A stretch of 23,674 nt of DNA, taken from a virus. Below, one piece after another: positions 14,541 to 21,999 of the stretch. The notes under the pieces were generated by a model that had not been told where the DNA came from, ran no database searches, and was given only the letters and a program-made list of their open reading frames with translations. The first letter of the stretch is position 1. Each line of letters starts with the position of its first letter. The stretch is taken from IMG/VR virus record IMGVR_UViG_3300035703_000410, positions 1 through 23,674 of that record. One strand, 5' to 3'. Position numbers and translations under genes: made by a program.

Positions 14541-16117
14541 CACTTAGCCTCCAGTTGCTCTATTCTGCTAGACAGTTCCTTGACAGCATTGACCAGATAC
14601 CAAATCAACCTGTCAGTATCAACCGAAAGCACTCCGTTTGACCTCTCCCGCACACACTCAGGCAGCATCTCCTGAGCGATCACACCGATTTGAACACCCG
14701 GCTTTTTAATCGCTTCAGACGGAGGCAGATCCGTAATCTCTTCTGCCAAACGGTACTCAAAGTTCCGAACCCTGATTGACTGAATCTTTTCCAGACCGTC
14801 TGAGCTATCAACAATGTTCTTCTTGATTCGTTGATCAGAAGTCGTCGCCCAAGTTGTCGTGTTAGACTCGTTGTACGCTCCGGTTGATCCACCTATGAAC
14901 GCTGTGTCGTTTCCTTTGCCTTGTAGCGCAGTTCCTAGGACAATCTCTTTATTGGCTGCCCCGCTGCTGGCTTGCGAATCAAGTCCGATATAGATCGATT
15001 TCTCACCTGTAGTGAAATCCTTGCCAGCATTCCGACCTACAAATACGGACTCTTTCCCATCCGTAAGTTGAGTTCCAGCAGAAAATCCAATAGCAGTGTT
15101 TTGCTGCCCAGAGTTGCTTTGACTATCTAGTGCAGTGCTACCAACTGCAACGCATTCTGTGTTGCTAGTTCCCGTTCCACGATTTAGCACCAAACCATTG
15201 ATACTTGTAGCAGCTGCAACCCCAAGAGTCGGCGTCACAAGCGTCGGCGATGTAGCAAACACCAGCGCACCTGTTCCCGTCTCACCCGTCACCGCTGCTG
15301 CAAGGTTGGCCGAAGACGGTGTGGCGAGGAACGTGGCAACGCCAGTTCCTAAAGCAGTCAGTCCTGTGCCGCCTCTACCAGCGGGAAGCGTTCCGGTCGT
15401 ACCCGCATCAATTGGTAAACCAGTGCAACTGGTTAGCGTCCCGGAACTTGGTGTGCCTAGCGCAGGAGTGACAAGTGTCGGGGACGTTGCAAATACTAGA
15501 GCACCAGTGCCCGTCTCGTCCGTAACAGCAGCGGCTAAATTGGCTGATGACGGAGTGCCCAGGAATGTTGCAATCCCTGTACCAAATGCAGAAATCCCTG
15601 TCCCGCCATTGGCAACTGGCAATATGCCGGTCACGCCAGTTGTAAGCGGCAATCCTGTTGCACTCGTCAGCGTAATCGCTGATGGTGTCCCAAGATTCGG
15701 AGTGACCAGAACAGGAGAGGTTGCAAACACCAATGATCCCGTGCCGGTTTCATCGGTCACAGCAGATCTAAGGTTTGCGGATGTTGGCGTCACCATCCAG
15801 GTGTTTACGTTCGCATCCAACCCTGTTTGAGATATTGAAGCAGGGAAAGTAGCAAAAACCTGTTTTTGCTCACCCGTAAAGTTGACCTTAGACCCCGTGC
15901 TGGACGACAAAACAGTTGTGCGTTGCAACGTAGATCCAACAACCTTACCTAATCCAACTTCCCAATCAAACTCACCGGCAATGCAGTAGTAGGTGTCATT
16001 TCCTTCGCCAATCACCTGAAATGTCTGATAGCCAGGATAAGACCCACTCAGGACAATATCGCCTGTTCCAGCCGTGGTGGAATACTGCCTGACCCGATCT
16101 TTCAGGACAATTGCCAT
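14540..16117 (-). CDS. Tail fibre with S74 intramolecular chaperone
   Basis: This 525-aa fibre has three parts. Residues 1-108 form a conserved N-terminal domain with TYYCIAGEFDWEVGLG and LQRTTVLSSSTGS, likely virion attachment. Residues 110-299 contain a 78-residue unit present twice in full and once in part. Residues ~320-525 carry a head-like repeat area and a C-terminal Peptidase_S74 chaperone. The S74 signature is clear: SDQRIKKNI (427-435) and IGVIAQE (477-483), then a terminal coiled coil ending SSRIEQLEAK. Ser427 and Lys432 are spaced like the Ser-Lys dyad of endosialidase chaperones, so autocleavage between Thr426 and Ser427 is predicted after trimerisation. It is coupled to the adaptor by TAATG. 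Confidence 0.9.
   Translation of the reverse strand: MAIVLKDRVRQYSTTAGTGDIVLSGSYPGYQTFQVIGEGNDTYYCIAGEFDWEVGLGKVVGSTLQRTTVLSSSTGSKVNFTGEQKQVFATFPASISQTGLDANVNTWMVTPTSANLRSAVTDETGTGSLVFATSPVLVTPNLGTPSAITLTSATGLPLTTGVTGILPVANGGTGISAFGTGIATFLGTPSSANLAAAVTDETGTGALVFATSPTLVTPALGTPSSGTLTSCTGLPIDAGTTGTLPAGRGGTGLTALGTGVATFLATPSSANLAAAVTGETGTGALVFATSPTLVTPTLGVAAATSINGLVLNRGTGTSNTECVAVGSTALDSQSNSGQQNTAIGFSAGTQLTDGKESVFVGRNAGKDFTTGEKSIYIGLDSQASSGAANKEIVLGTALQGKGNDTAFIGGSTGAYNESNTTTWATTSDQRIKKNIVDSSDGLEKIQSIRVRNFEYRLAEEITDLPPSEAIKKPGVQIGVIAQEMLPECVRERSNGVLSVDTDRLIWYLVNAVKELSSRIEQLEAK
15220..15790 (-). repeat. 78-residue (234-bp) tandem repeats in the S74 fibre
   Basis: The motif TP(T/S)SANL begins at residues 110, 188 and 266, corresponding to codons starting at 15790, 15556 and 15322 on the minus strand. 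The period is exactly 78 residues both times, and the third copy is truncated after TLVTPTLG. Each unit carries ETGTG(A/S)LVFATSP and, in the full copies, NGGTG or RGGTG. DNA copies have diverged in codon use while protein is kept. Confidence 0.88.
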
Positions 16118-16731
16118 TATCGCCTCGCAACTTTCATGCTGATCGGAGCGCCACTGTACTCACCCCTGTCGTCCGAGGTGGTCAACGAGTTCAATCCTCG
16201 CTCAAACATTCCAGCCCACACCGTCAGCCTGTTGTCGTTCATCAGATACGGTTCAGCCTCAACCAGAGACCCGTAGAGCAATAGATCAGGACACTGAGCC
16301 ATGAACACATTACTGGTGTTTGCGTTGCTCAGAAAGGGCGGAGCAGCGTAATACAGCATATAGATGTTGAACGTACCATTCGGAGCAGGGGAGACCTGGA
16401 TCTCGTCTGACAGAATGGTGTAGTTCCTAGGCTGACCAGACTCTTGAGCAAGTCCGTCACGAGTGAAGATCGACGGAGTTTGATAGGTTAGAGGCTGTTC
16501 TGGATTGGTCTCAAGATACAGGTTTCGCATCTCAAGAAAGTCACTCGGCAAACCAACAGTCGAACCCGTCATTGACGTATAGGACAGCTTCAGCATCTGC
16601 CGGATGCGAACATCCCTTCGCAACCTGATCTCAGTCAGACGGATAAAATCAGGGATCTGAGCGGTCAGATCACTTCTTGCGAGATAGTTTGCGATGCTTG
16701 TTTGCAGGTCGCTGTAGGTTGCTAGGGCCAT
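16117..16731 (-). CDS. Head-tail adaptor (gp11/tail tubular A-like)
   Basis: This 204-aa protein begins TYSDLQTSIANYLARSDLT and IPDFIRLTEIRLRRDVRIRQ, a helical opening typical of phage adaptor proteins that bind below the portal. It continues with beta segments (VGLPSDFLEMRNLYL, FNIYMLYYAAPPFL) and the closing pattern CPDLLLYGSLVEAEPYL, seen in adaptors of short-tailed phages. The protein should link the portal to the tail hub. Its start lies 62 bases inside the upstream glycosyltransferase-like gene, and there is no strong ribosome binding site, so it probably depends on coupling. The stop overlaps the fibre start as TAATG. Confidence 0.85.
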   Translation of the reverse strand: MALATYSDLQTSIANYLARSDLTAQIPDFIRLTEIRLRRDVRIRQMLKLSYTSMTGSTVGLPSDFLEMRNLYLETNPEQPLTYQTPSIFTRDGLAQESGQPRNYTILSDEIQVSPAPNGTFNIYMLYYAAPPFLSNANTSNVFMAQCPDLLLYGSLVEAEPYLMNDNRLTVWAGMFERGLNSLTTSDDRGEYSGAPISMKVARR

Positions 16732-17365
16732 GTTTTACGTCATCCCAGCCAAATGTTTTCGTTCCAATGTGACCAATGTGCATTGATAAATCATGGTCAA
16801 CAAACACCGGAACATCGTTTTCAAGACACCTGACACAAAACGTAACATCCTCGCCAATCACGTTTCCATGATCCGTCCAGATGATGTCATGCCATGGTTT
16901 CGGAATCTTCTTGAATACTTCAGTCCTGACGAGTGTAACACCGAACCCAACAGCGGTCACTTGCTCAATCCCGGACTTTCCCCTGCTCTCAATCTTCGTC
17001 CAAACCTGTTTTACAGAGTTAGGATCGCTTTTGTCGATCTTGAGATTCATAGCCGTGGGAACAATAGGCTCCCGCCTGGTCGTAGCATTGACACCTACTA
17101 GCGAGACATTCCTTGCAAGCAATACCTCAACAGTGTTTGCCGGAAACCGCATATCGCTGTCAATCCAGAGCACAGCGTCAGCACCCCATTCCAAAGCTTC
17201 ATCTGCAAGTTTCTCTCTCTGAGTGAAGATCAGCGTACCGGGCATCTGCAATAGCTGGATCTCATTCTGTCCACGCTTTGCCTCATACGCACACAGTCGC
17301 GCCAAATCAAAAGCAAACCCTGCCAGAACTGAATCTCGGCAGGGTACACAGATTGCAACCTTCAT
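16670..17365 (-). CDS. GT-A-type glycosyltransferase-like protein
   Basis: This 231-aa protein has a Rossmann-like start (MKVAICVPCRDSVLAGFAFD), a helix TQREKLADEALEWGAD, and the metal-binding DxD motif in WIDSDMRFP (Asp69 and Asp71). Later come VTAVGFGVTLVRTEVF (136-151), GEDVTFCVRC (171-180) with an Asp that could act as base, and HIGHIGTKTFGW with His196 and His199. These fit a small GT-A glycosyltransferase. Substrate is unknown. The start at 17365 is chosen because GGGGGAG lies directly upstream; an earlier in-frame ATG at 17401 lies within the previous gene. It sits inside the virion operon, so virion or host-surface glycans are plausible targets. Confidence 0.8.
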   Translation of the reverse strand: MKVAICVPCRDSVLAGFAFDLARLCAYEAKRGQNEIQLLQMPGTLIFTQREKLADEALEWGADAVLWIDSDMRFPANTVEVLLARNVSLVGVNATTRREPIVPTAMNLKIDKSDPNSVKQVWTKIESRGKSGIEQVTAVGFGVTLVRTEVFKKIPKPWHDIIWTDHGNVIGEDVTFCVRCLENDVPVFVDHDLSMHIGHIGTKTFGWDDVKHGPSNLQRPANKHRKLSRKK

Positions 17366-17373
17366 GACTCCCC

Positions 17374-17682
17374 CTATACAGAACCAGGATACGTTCGCCA
17401 AACCCTGTTATCTGGATCGTTCAGCCACTGCTTGAACGCTCGCTCATCCTCAATCATGAACCCTCGCATGATCTTCTTCTTGTTGAGGTCATCGATCACC
17501 GTAAACGGGATTCGAGCCACATGGGTCATGACGTTATCAATCTTCCGGGTCGCATTGGAGACCTGGATCTTGTTTGCTTCGATGATCGGAGTGACATCCT
17601 GACGAGTCTCTAGGATCACAACATCATCGAGCTTGTGAGCGATGGTGTATCGCCCGTCCCCAACTGAGAATAGTTCTGACAT
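17374..17682 (-). CDS. Hypothetical head-region protein (102 aa)
   Basis: The protein begins SELFSVGDGRYTIAHKLDDV, continues VVILETRQDVTPIIEANK and ends NDPDNRVWRTYPGSV, with RIPFTVIDDLNKKKIMRG in between. It is soluble and mixed alpha/beta. Such proteins are common directly after the capsid gene in short-tailed phages, but I know of no defined role. The gene begins seven bases after a strong hairpin and has no visible ribosome binding site in that spacer, unlike its neighbours. It ends with TAG eight bases before the glycosyltransferase-like start, whose ribosome binding site lies in that gap. Confidence 0.78.
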   Translation of the reverse strand: MSELFSVGDGRYTIAHKLDDVVILETRQDVTPIIEANKIQVSNATRKIDNVMTHVARIPFTVIDDLNKKKIMRGFMIEDERAFKQWLNDPDNRVWRTYPGSV

Positions 17683-17689
17683 ATTGTTG

Positions 17690-17717
17690 GAGGGAGGCAG
17701 GTTTCCCCACCTCCCTC
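17690..17717 (-). terminator. GAAA-loop hairpin after the major capsid gene
   Basis: On the minus strand GAGGGAGG pairs perfectly with CCTCCCTC. The stem extends inward by two wobble pairs and two G-C pairs to close a GAAA tetraloop, giving about 12 pairs. It lies 5 bases after the capsid TAA and 7 bases before the next ATG. No T-run follows, so it is not a classical intrinsic terminator. It may be a weak terminator, an mRNA-end stabiliser or a translational control element. Confidence 0.6.
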
Positions 17718-17722
17718 GTTAC

Positions 17723-18667
17723 TTACAGCGCAGGGTTCAGGTCAGCAACGATGCCATGAGCAGCCTCATTCCGCATCTCCAGCGTGAACTCAGCAATAAG
17801 CTGGGTCTTCTCGCTGTCGCCGGTCTTGGCAAGCTCTTGAGTCGCAAACGGTCGCAGATACGCAACTGCCGCATACTCAGGATCGAGCAGCAACGCATCC
17901 CGAGTCCGCATGAAGCGATCCGGAGTGATTGCCAACTGACCAAAGTCGCTGAGATACACATCAGCAGCCGCCAGGATGGTCGTGGGCGCATTCGCAGGAG
18001 CGTTGTAACGCTGGGTAGCAATACCCGCAAACGAACTAGCTTTCTGCTTCAGACCAGAACCAACAACCAGCAGCTTCGGATTGCCACCAGAATCAAAGCA
18101 CTCGGCAACAACAGTCTTCAACAGAGTTTCCGTGAAGGTCCGAGTCGCCCCATCCGAACGGGTCGAAACACCAATCGTCGTCGGATCGGTGCCAGACGTT
18201 CCGACAGATGTATTAGTCTTCAGCCACGACAGAATCGCACCCAGTTTCCGAGCGGAGGTCGAACTTCCAGCATCTCGGCCTTGATTGGCCGTGATGATGG
18301 TTTCCATGTCACGCTTCAGTTCTTGCGAAGCCTTCGAAAGCTGATATGCCTTCTCAGATTTCCGACCAGCCTTGTTTACTGCTTCAAGGGTGTTAGAGAT
18401 CTGAATCGTCTTCTGAACAATTTGGCTGTAGTTGCCAAGACGGACAGTCGGGCTGATCGTGGTTGCCGTTGCATCAGCACCTTCAACAGCAGCATTCGCA
18501 GCAGTCGCAGCAGCCAGAACATCAGTCTGCCACTCGTGATAAACAGCCGTCGCCTTCGTCCGAGCCAGAGTGCTCAGAATCGGGGTTTCGGTCGGGCTGA
18601 TGTCATAGATGACATCGATCAGGTCTTCGCGCTGGCCAATGGCCGTGTGTGCGGTAAACGTTGACAT
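17723..18667 (-). CDS. Major capsid protein, SU10-type
   Basis: This 314-aa protein forms the icosahedral shell. Signatures of the SU10-like capsid family (DUF5309) are visible: LIDVIYDISPTETPILSTLA (16-35), TKATAVYHEWQTDVLAAA (37-54), NAAVEGADA, then RLGNYSQIVQKTIQISNT and the central helix ELKRDMETIITANQ. The C-terminal half has LLVVGSGLKQKASSFAG, VYLSDFGQLAITPDRFM and YLRPFATQELAKTGDSEK, typical of the HK97-like fold's P and A domains. Length is normal for the family. It follows the scaffold gene by 5 bases, with AGGA as ribosome binding site, and is followed by the hairpin. Confidence 0.92.
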   Translation of the reverse strand: MSTFTAHTAIGQREDLIDVIYDISPTETPILSTLARTKATAVYHEWQTDVLAAATAANAAVEGADATATTISPTVRLGNYSQIVQKTIQISNTLEAVNKAGRKSEKAYQLSKASQELKRDMETIITANQGRDAGSSTSARKLGAILSWLKTNTSVGTSGTDPTTIGVSTRSDGATRTFTETLLKTVVAECFDSGGNPKLLVVGSGLKQKASSFAGIATQRYNAPANAPTTILAAADVYLSDFGQLAITPDRFMRTRDALLLDPEYAAVAYLRPFATQELAKTGDSEKTQLIAEFTLEMRNEAAHGIVADLNPAL

Positions 18668-18672
18668 TTCAG

Positions 18673-19599
18673 TTATCCTAAAAAGCGTTCAAAAAGTGCC
18701 GCAGCATCTCGCGGTTTGCCAGTCTGCCGCAGCGTTTTTCGCTGTGTCTGATATTGCTTTTGATCGGGTGGCGCACTTGTCGCTGTACCCGGTCTCAACA
18801 TCTTTGGAGCTTCAGCAACCCGCTTGGTTACCTCTGGCTTTCCCTTGACCAGTTTGTCGTACTGGGAAGCCTTCCAAAGCGTCAGAACAGCCCTGCTGTC
18901 ATAAACTTGCGCCAAATCCTCATCCGTGAAACCGACCTGCTTCGCATAGTTCCGGATCTCATTGCGAACAGCAGTGCCTTTCTCTGGATCTGCGAATTCC
19001 GGTATCGCTTGAGACAGTTTCTGCTGCTCTTCAGCAATCACCTGCTGCAACCTCTGCTGCTGCTCCGTTTGTTGCTGTAACGCAAGACGTTGCCTCTCAG
19101 CCTGAATCGCATACAACTGTTGCTGACGCTGCTGCTGCTCCGCGACCTTCACCGCAAAACCAATCGGATCAGACTCTTTCAGCGCATTTAAATCTTCTTG
19201 CGAGTCCTGCTGACTCAACACCTGCTCGATCATCTGCAAGCGTTGCGCATACTGGTCACGCAAGGTCTTTGCTTGCTCTACAGCGGCTTTTTCAGCCTCT
19301 ACAGCCTTCCGCTGCTCTGCAAGCGTCTGGGTCTTCTGAGTGTAGTCCCGGCCCTGCTGATAGCCTCTAATCAGGTCATCGAGCGTTACTTCAACCTCCT
19401 CGCCTGCCGCTTTGATACGGTAGCGGGGAGTTTCTTCAACCTGCTCTGTTTCCTGCTCTTCGGTATCAGGCTGCTCAATCTGTTCTTCCTGGGCTTCAGG
19501 AGTCGGCTGTTCGCCTTCCTCACCACCCATTAGTCCCATGATCGCAGCAGCACCAGTGTTTACATCCAGCGGCACACTTCCATTCGGATTGGTGTCCAT
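18673..19599 (-). CDS. Capsid scaffolding protein
   Basis: This 308-aa protein should guide procapsid assembly and then leave the head. Residues about 26-58 are very acidic (EEGEQPTPEAQEEQIEQPDT). A short conserved-looking domain follows (YRIKAAGEEVEVTLDDLIRG, 60-79). A long Gln/Glu-rich coiled coil covers about 85-205. The C-terminus has a basic helical end (QTQRKTLRQTGKPRDAAALF) suited to capsid contact. Position between portal and capsid and the overall composition fit scaffolds of T7/P22-type phages. AGGGG upstream at 6 bases supports the start. No protease gene is seen. Confidence 0.88.
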   Translation of the reverse strand: MDTNPNGSVPLDVNTGAAAIMGLMGGEEGEQPTPEAQEEQIEQPDTEEQETEQVEETPRYRIKAAGEEVEVTLDDLIRGYQQGRDYTQKTQTLAEQRKAVEAEKAAVEQAKTLRDQYAQRLQMIEQVLSQQDSQEDLNALKESDPIGFAVKVAEQQQRQQQLYAIQAERQRLALQQQTEQQQRLQQVIAEEQQKLSQAIPEFADPEKGTAVRNEIRNYAKQVGFTDEDLAQVYDSRAVLTLWKASQYDKLVKGKPEVTKRVAEAPKMLRPGTATSAPPDQKQYQTQRKTLRQTGKPRDAAALFERFLG

Positions 19600-19607
19600 T
19601 CAAACCC

Positions 19608-19841
19608 CTAAAGTATCTTCCATCGTTTAGACCTGATCTCAGTCGTTTCGGCTATTGCTTGGAAATGACTATAGATTTGATCTATTGCACGAATCATTTT
19701 ATACGCTGATTCGCGTTTGTCAATTTCATCATCCGAGGATGTCGTTATGACATCCAAATGCATCTGTCTGAGATACTGCATTTCATTTTTAAATGCATCA
19801 TCCCTCAGCAGGTTTGCAGCGCGTTCAGGCGTCATCCTCAT
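19608..19841 (-). CDS. Small helical protein between portal and scaffold (77 aa)
   Basis: ATG at 19841 overlaps the portal stop as ATGA. The sequence is strongly helical: TPERAANLLRDDAFKNEMQY, then LDVITTSSDDEIDKRESAYK and MIRAIDQIYSHFQAIAE. The 'dd.ekRe.ay..i.aid.i...f..i' pattern is common in small phage head-region proteins without known function. It is slightly AT-richer than its neighbours by eye. It may be a head assembly or connector accessory. Confidence 0.78.
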   Translation of the reverse strand: MRMTPERAANLLRDDAFKNEMQYLRQMHLDVITTSSDDEIDKRESAYKMIRAIDQIYSHFQAIAETTEIRSKRWKIL

Positions 19842-21859
19842 CCGGGAATCTCAACATTCCGAGTGATTCCAGCACCAATCTTGGCTGCTTTCAGTTGTGC
19901 CTCAACCTGGAATTCTGCTTGCTTTAACTCCAAATCTGCTGCGGCTTTTTCCCTTGCAAGCTGAATATCTGCTTGAGCCTTCATCCTCTGAGTCTCAATC
20001 GCAGCCATTGCTTTCTGCTGTTCAATCTGGATCTGAGCCTGTGCTTGAGCCATCATCGCATCCAGCGCAGGATTAGGCTGCGGTTCCTGCGGAGGAGGAT
20101 TGGACAAAGCCTGATCCTGTTCAGGAGTGATTTCTTTGAAGAACTCGCTGGAGTCCTTGAAGCCTGCCGCCTCGATAAACCGCCCAAGCGTCATCCGATA
20201 CTGACCGAGAGAAACCAGCGGGTTAGCAGGACCAAGCGTCTGTAGGATCTGCTCCTGTTTGGCAAGAACCATCTGGAGCATAGTCATCTGCTCTTGTTTG
20301 GTTCCAGTCCCAAGCCCAACAGAAATGCTCACATCGTACTGATTAGACCACTCCCGCGGGTCCATCTCAATGAACTTTCCACGCATCCTGATGATGGTTG
20401 GCTTGTCTTGGTACTTGCAAACAAGCTGGAGAATGCCCTTGAACAGGCTCTTGACACCAGTCTCAGCAAAGATCCTAGCGATCAACTCCATCTTGCCCTG
20501 CTGAGCGCTTGTAACGGCTGCTACAGCCGCTGCTGTGACATTGGCTAGTACGTTAGGATCAAGCCCCTGCTGTGCGTCTGAGACCCCTGTACGCTTCTGC
20601 TGAACCTGATCGAAGTATTCCAGCATCGGGAATGCTTGCGCGGCAACAGGAGTCACCTGAAGCGGAACAACAGCAGCAGGGTTTTTCAGCCGAACAACAC
20701 CGCCAGGAGTGACGTTCAGCAGGTCATCTAGGTTGACCTGACCCTCGACAGCACCAACACGAGCATTGTTCGTGAGATACAGGTTATCCAGCATCTGCCG
20801 AACGATGGTGGACTTGATCAACTGGATGTCCATCGTCCTGTCGGCCAGCGACTGCCCAAAGAACTTATGCGGAATCGGGATCGGGCAGACAACGTGGAAC
20901 GGGCAATAGTCCGTCTGCTCGTTACTCAAAATTTGATTGTTGGTGTAAACAATCCTGCGGAACTCTGCAATGCCATCCTCATCAAAATCAACGTAGATAT
21001 AGCATTCAAACACCTCGATCTCTTGCATGGCAGGATCAAGGCTGTTCTGCTCAAAAGGTTCCTCTCCAGGACTGTATCGAGCAATCTTCTCTTCAGTGAA
21101 ATCCAGACTGTTGTAAACAGGCAGGTTGTCCACAATCTCAGGGTCAAAACCCATCTGCAATAACTCAGTCCTGGGAACCAATGTGCGATGCGCCATGAAC
21201 GGAGCATCTTGCATATTCTTGGCTCGCTTGGAGACGATCAGTTCTTCCGGAGGAACATTCTCAATGACAATCTTGCCGTGTTTGTTGGACTTGCGCACCA
21301 CAACGTTAAAAAACTGCTGCGCCATCACCTGACCGTCCGGGCCTTGCATCTCCTGTTGCACAACTTCCTGAGCAACAATTTGACGCGATTGGTCCGACAT
21401 CAGCAGGACAAGTTCAGTCTCCGAGAGGTTCTGATACACCTCCTCGATGACGTCGATCTTCTCATCCCAGTAGCATTTCACCGTACCGGTTTTCTGAAGT
21501 AGCGCATCCTTAAACCAGTGGTGCAAAATCTGGAAACCGGGATTCTGTTTGTAGAACACCCAGTTCGCATATTCAGTAGCCTGTTTTGCGCCCTCTTCGT
21601 CTCCAGGTCCAACAGGCTCAAAACGCACGATGTCATCTGATGCCGTGAATACCCGAATCAACTGAGGCAGAGCACCGTCAATCGCCTCTGCGACCTCACC
21701 CGTGACAATCTGGCTGCGACCTTCTACCTCGTTCCCGTACGGGTTTCGCAGGTAGTAATCCATCGACAGTGCGCGTTCTTCGGTCGTCTCAGTATCGAGA
21801 TAACCAATCGCATCATCGATTTCAGCAGACAGGATAGCTTTCAGTCGGCCTTCGTCCAT
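19838..21859 (-). CDS. Portal protein
   Basis: This 673-aa protein should form the dodecameric channel through which DNA enters and leaves the head. The N-terminal part includes LSAEIDDAIGYLDTETTEER, EVEGRSQIVTGEVAEAIDGA and LPQLIRVFTASDDIVRFEPV. The middle carries HHWFKDALLQKTGTVKCYW and CPFHVVCPIPIPHKFFGQS, with SLADRTMDIQLIKSTIVRQM after it. These features are typical of the large portals of P22-like short-tailed phages. From about residue 604 a long Gln/Ala/Lys coiled coil extends to near the C-terminus. Its start overlaps the 52-aa gene by 19 bases and its stop is coupled to the 77-aa gene. Confidence 0.9.
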   Translation of the reverse strand: MDEGRLKAILSAEIDDAIGYLDTETTEERALSMDYYLRNPYGNEVEGRSQIVTGEVAEAIDGALPQLIRVFTASDDIVRFEPVGPGDEEGAKQATEYANWVFYKQNPGFQILHHWFKDALLQKTGTVKCYWDEKIDVIEEVYQNLSETELVLLMSDQSRQIVAQEVVQQEMQGPDGQVMAQQFFNVVVRKSNKHGKIVIENVPPEELIVSKRAKNMQDAPFMAHRTLVPRTELLQMGFDPEIVDNLPVYNSLDFTEEKIARYSPGEEPFEQNSLDPAMQEIEVFECYIYVDFDEDGIAEFRRIVYTNNQILSNEQTDYCPFHVVCPIPIPHKFFGQSLADRTMDIQLIKSTIVRQMLDNLYLTNNARVGAVEGQVNLDDLLNVTPGGVVRLKNPAAVVPLQVTPVAAQAFPMLEYFDQVQQKRTGVSDAQQGLDPNVLANVTAAAVAAVTSAQQGKMELIARIFAETGVKSLFKGILQLVCKYQDKPTIIRMRGKFIEMDPREWSNQYDVSISVGLGTGTKQEQMTMLQMVLAKQEQILQTLGPANPLVSLGQYRMTLGRFIEAAGFKDSSEFFKEITPEQDQALSNPPPQEPQPNPALDAMMAQAQAQIQIEQQKAMAAIETQRMKAQADIQLAREKAAADLELKQAEFQVEAQLKAAKIGAGITRNVEIPG

Positions 21860-21999
21860 TTTTCCGCTCGCTTTGTGTACGGTCGTTTCTCAGGCTGCAA
21901 TTCCTTTACCTGAGCCTCTAGGCGCTCAATTCGCTCGGTGAGTTCTTTAATCACCTCGTCGAACATTCTGCGCGGAGTTATCAATCCTTGAGGAATCAT
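21841..21999 (-). CDS. Small coiled-coil protein between terminase and portal (52 aa)
   Basis: ATG at 21999 overlaps the large terminase stop as ATGA. TGA lies at 21843-21841, inside the portal gene, so it overlaps the portal by 19 bases. The peptide begins MIPQGLITPRRMFDE and contains a clear coiled coil (VIKELTERIERLEAQVKELQ), followed by a basic tail (KRPYTKRAEKWTKAD). Function is unknown; its position suggests a packaging or portal-associated helper. The exact coupling at the start and the coiled-coil pattern argue that it is real. Confidence 0.72.
   Translation of the reverse strand: MIPQGLITPRRMFDEVIKELTERIERLEAQVKELQPEKRPYTKRAEKWTKAD

Noticed and set aside
15135-15830. Plus-strand open frame (231 codons) rich in Val/Pro/Ala
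   Set aside because: It is the complement of the repeated region of the S74 fibre; the apparent protein repeats merely mirror the fibre repeats.
17642-18664. Long plus-strand open frame (340 codons) opposite the capsid gene
   Set aside because: It is the antisense shadow of the capsid gene: Arg/Ser/Ile-rich, no recognisable motif, no ribosome binding site, and it runs against the late operon.
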